Assembly: GCF_010686765.1 (NCBI RefSeq)
Contig: NZ_JAAGWF010000002.1
Location: 1-64,000 of the forward strand
Length of the DNA: 64,000 nucleotides
Origin: Geodermatophilus sabuli
GTDB taxonomy: Bacteria; Actinomycetota; Actinomycetes; Mycobacteriales; Geodermatophilaceae
Reading direction: 5' to 3'
Shown here: piece by piece, positions 63,010 through 64,000 of the stretch
Position numbering within the stretch: the stretch's first letter is position 1
How the letters are laid out: each line of letters begins with the position of its first letter
Notes under the pieces: model-generated
What the model saw: the letters and a program-made list of their open reading frames with translations, nothing else
The model's database searches: none
Told to the model about the DNA's origin: nothing
Translations under genes and position numbers: made by a program

Positions 63010-64000
63010 TCACCGGCGGGCCGGCAGCCGTCCCTCCTCGTGGTCGAGCTCGCGCTCGAGCCTCCGGAGGCCCTCGTCGGGCAGCCGGCCGACGTCGCGC
63101 CAGTGCAGCAGCTCCTCGCGCTGCGCGCCGAGGACCGCCCGCCGCACGCGCAGCGCCGCCTCGTACTGCGGGGACAACGGCACCTCGCCACCCTCCGCGC
63201 CCTGGAGCATGTCCAGCCGCTGCCGGTAGCGGTCCAGCCGCGCCTGCAACTGGTCGCGGATGGCCCCGATCGCCTCGTCGTCCACGTCGTCGTGCTGCTC
63301 CCGCTGGAGCTCGTCGAGCCGGGACAGGCCGGCCTCGACCGAGGCGATCCGCGCCTCGTTGCGCAGCCGCGCCTGGTCGGCCTCGTCGGCCCGCAGCCCC
63401 AGCGCGCGCACCAGCGGGGCGAAGGTGAGGCCCTGCCCGACCAGGGTGACCAGCACGGCCAGGAAGGCGCAGAACAGCAGCAGGTTGCGGTCGGGGAACG
63501 GCTCGCCGCTGTCGGTGGTCAGGGGCAGGGTGAAGATCGCCGCCAGGCTGATCACCCCCCGCGTGCCGGCCCAGCTCAGGACGACGATCTCCCGGCCCGA
63601 CAGCCGGCTCGGTGCACTGGTCGGGTCCTCGTCGTCGTCCCCGGCCACCTCGGGGCCGCCCAGCCGGGTGTGCAGGGACTGCGGCAGGTGCTCGGTCAGC
63701 CACAGCCACAGCGGCCGCAGCACGAGGACGACGCCGACGGTGACCGCCGACGCCGTGACGATGGTGCCGGTCGTGTACTGGTCCAGCCCCGCGATGACGC
63801 CGGGCAGCTGCTGGCCGATGAGCAGGAAGACGATCCCCTCGAGCAGGAAGTCGACCAGCCGCCAGACGGCGTCGGTCTGCAGCCGGCTGGCCCCCGACGC
63901 CCAGCTCGGGTTGTGGTGGCCGATGATCAGGCCGGCGACGACGACGGCGAGCACCCCGGAGACGTGCACCGACTCGGCCAGCAGGTACGCCACGAACGGC
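63010..64000 (-). CDS. CPA1-family Na+/H+ antiporter, 5' end beyond the window
   Basis: The frame stays open to the window end, so the N-terminal membrane segments are missing. The visible about 330 residues start at YLLAESVHVSGVLAVVVAGLIIGHH, include WRLVDFLLEGIVFLLIGQQL and the CPA1 motif VVLSWAGTRGVISLAAIFTLPL, then a last helix and a cytoplasmic tail with coiled-coil character (EADQARLRNEARIASVEAGLSRLDELQREQHDDVDDE). Typical NhaP/NHE-type antiporter with a regulatory tail. Function is pH or Na+ homeostasis; not part of the aromatic pathways. Confidence 0.88.
   Translation of the reverse strand, partial: PFVAYLLAESVHVSGVLAVVVAGLIIGHHNPSWASGASRLQTDAVWRLVDFLLEGIVFLLIGQQLPGVIAGLDQYTTGTIVTASAVTVGVVLVLRPLWLWLTEHLPQSLHTRLGGPEVAGDDDEDPTSAPSRLSGREIVVLSWAGTRGVISLAAIFTLPLTTDSGEPFPDRNLLLFCAFLAVLVTLVGQGLTFAPLVRALGLRADEADQARLRNEARIASVEAGLSRLDELQREQHDDVDDEAIGAIRDQLQARLDRYRQRLDMLQGAEGGEVPLSPQYEAALRVRRAVLGAQREELLHWRDVGRLPDEGLRRLERELDHEEGRLPARR

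Overview
The window is high-GC actinobacterial DNA. Strongly GC-ending codons, many GTG starts, ATGA/GTGA stop-start overlaps, Liv-type transporters, PaaX and IclR regulators and, above all, a selenoprotein gene whose selenocysteine codon reads as TAG point to the Geodermatophilaceae (Blastococcus, Geodermatophilus or relatives). That last trait has been reported for this family. The assignment is an inference; there is no rRNA or tRNA gene here to confirm it.

Almost the whole window is a catabolic region for aromatic and other organic acids. 0-2.5 kb: tail of a quinone oxidoreductase, a hydroxyquinol-type intradiol dioxygenase and a flavin monooxygenase-like (LLM) protein. 2.5-9 kb: a minus-strand aerobic benzoyl-CoA (box) operon, boxC-boxB-CoA ligase-ferredoxin reductase-ferredoxin-LLM, with no boxA; the separate reductase and ferredoxin are the likely substitute. 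9-15.5 kb: a GNAT protein, a complete Liv-type ABC transporter and a divergent PaaX regulator. The control regions of the box and liv operons share a paired motif with identical spacing. 15.6-26 kb: a second CoA-thioester cluster (CoA ligase, flavin monooxygenase/Old-Yellow-Enzyme fusion, permease, hydrolases, a second PaaX, RidA, SDR, BadI-like ring hydrolase, amidohydrolase) that fits dearomatising degradation of 2-aminobenzoate or salicylate.

27.7-44.4 kb is the least understood part. It starts with a UGSC-motif selenoprotein (UAG-encoded), a conserved partner protein of unknown function and an acyl-CoA synthetase. It continues with a minus-strand run of eight genes (ABC transporter, IlvD-like dehydratase, FAD oxidoreductase, two-part aconitase X, IclR). 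A divergent second copy follows: partner protein, FAD oxidoreductase and IlvD-like dehydratase. The substrate is unknown. This is the best candidate for an undescribed system.

44.4-63 kb holds transporters and a meta-cleavage pathway for gallate/protocatechuate-type compounds: ligAB-like dioxygenase, GalD/LigU-like tautomerase, LigJ-like hydratase, LigK-like aldolase, a class I extradiol dioxygenase, and a tetrahydrofolate-dependent O-demethylase. The demethylase sits with enzymes that make folate and dispose of its C1 unit: MTHFR-like, PabB-PabC fusion, cyclohydrolase and PurU. A CPA1 cation/proton antiporter is cut by the window end. I see no CRISPR array, insertion sequence, phage gene or stable RNA gene.
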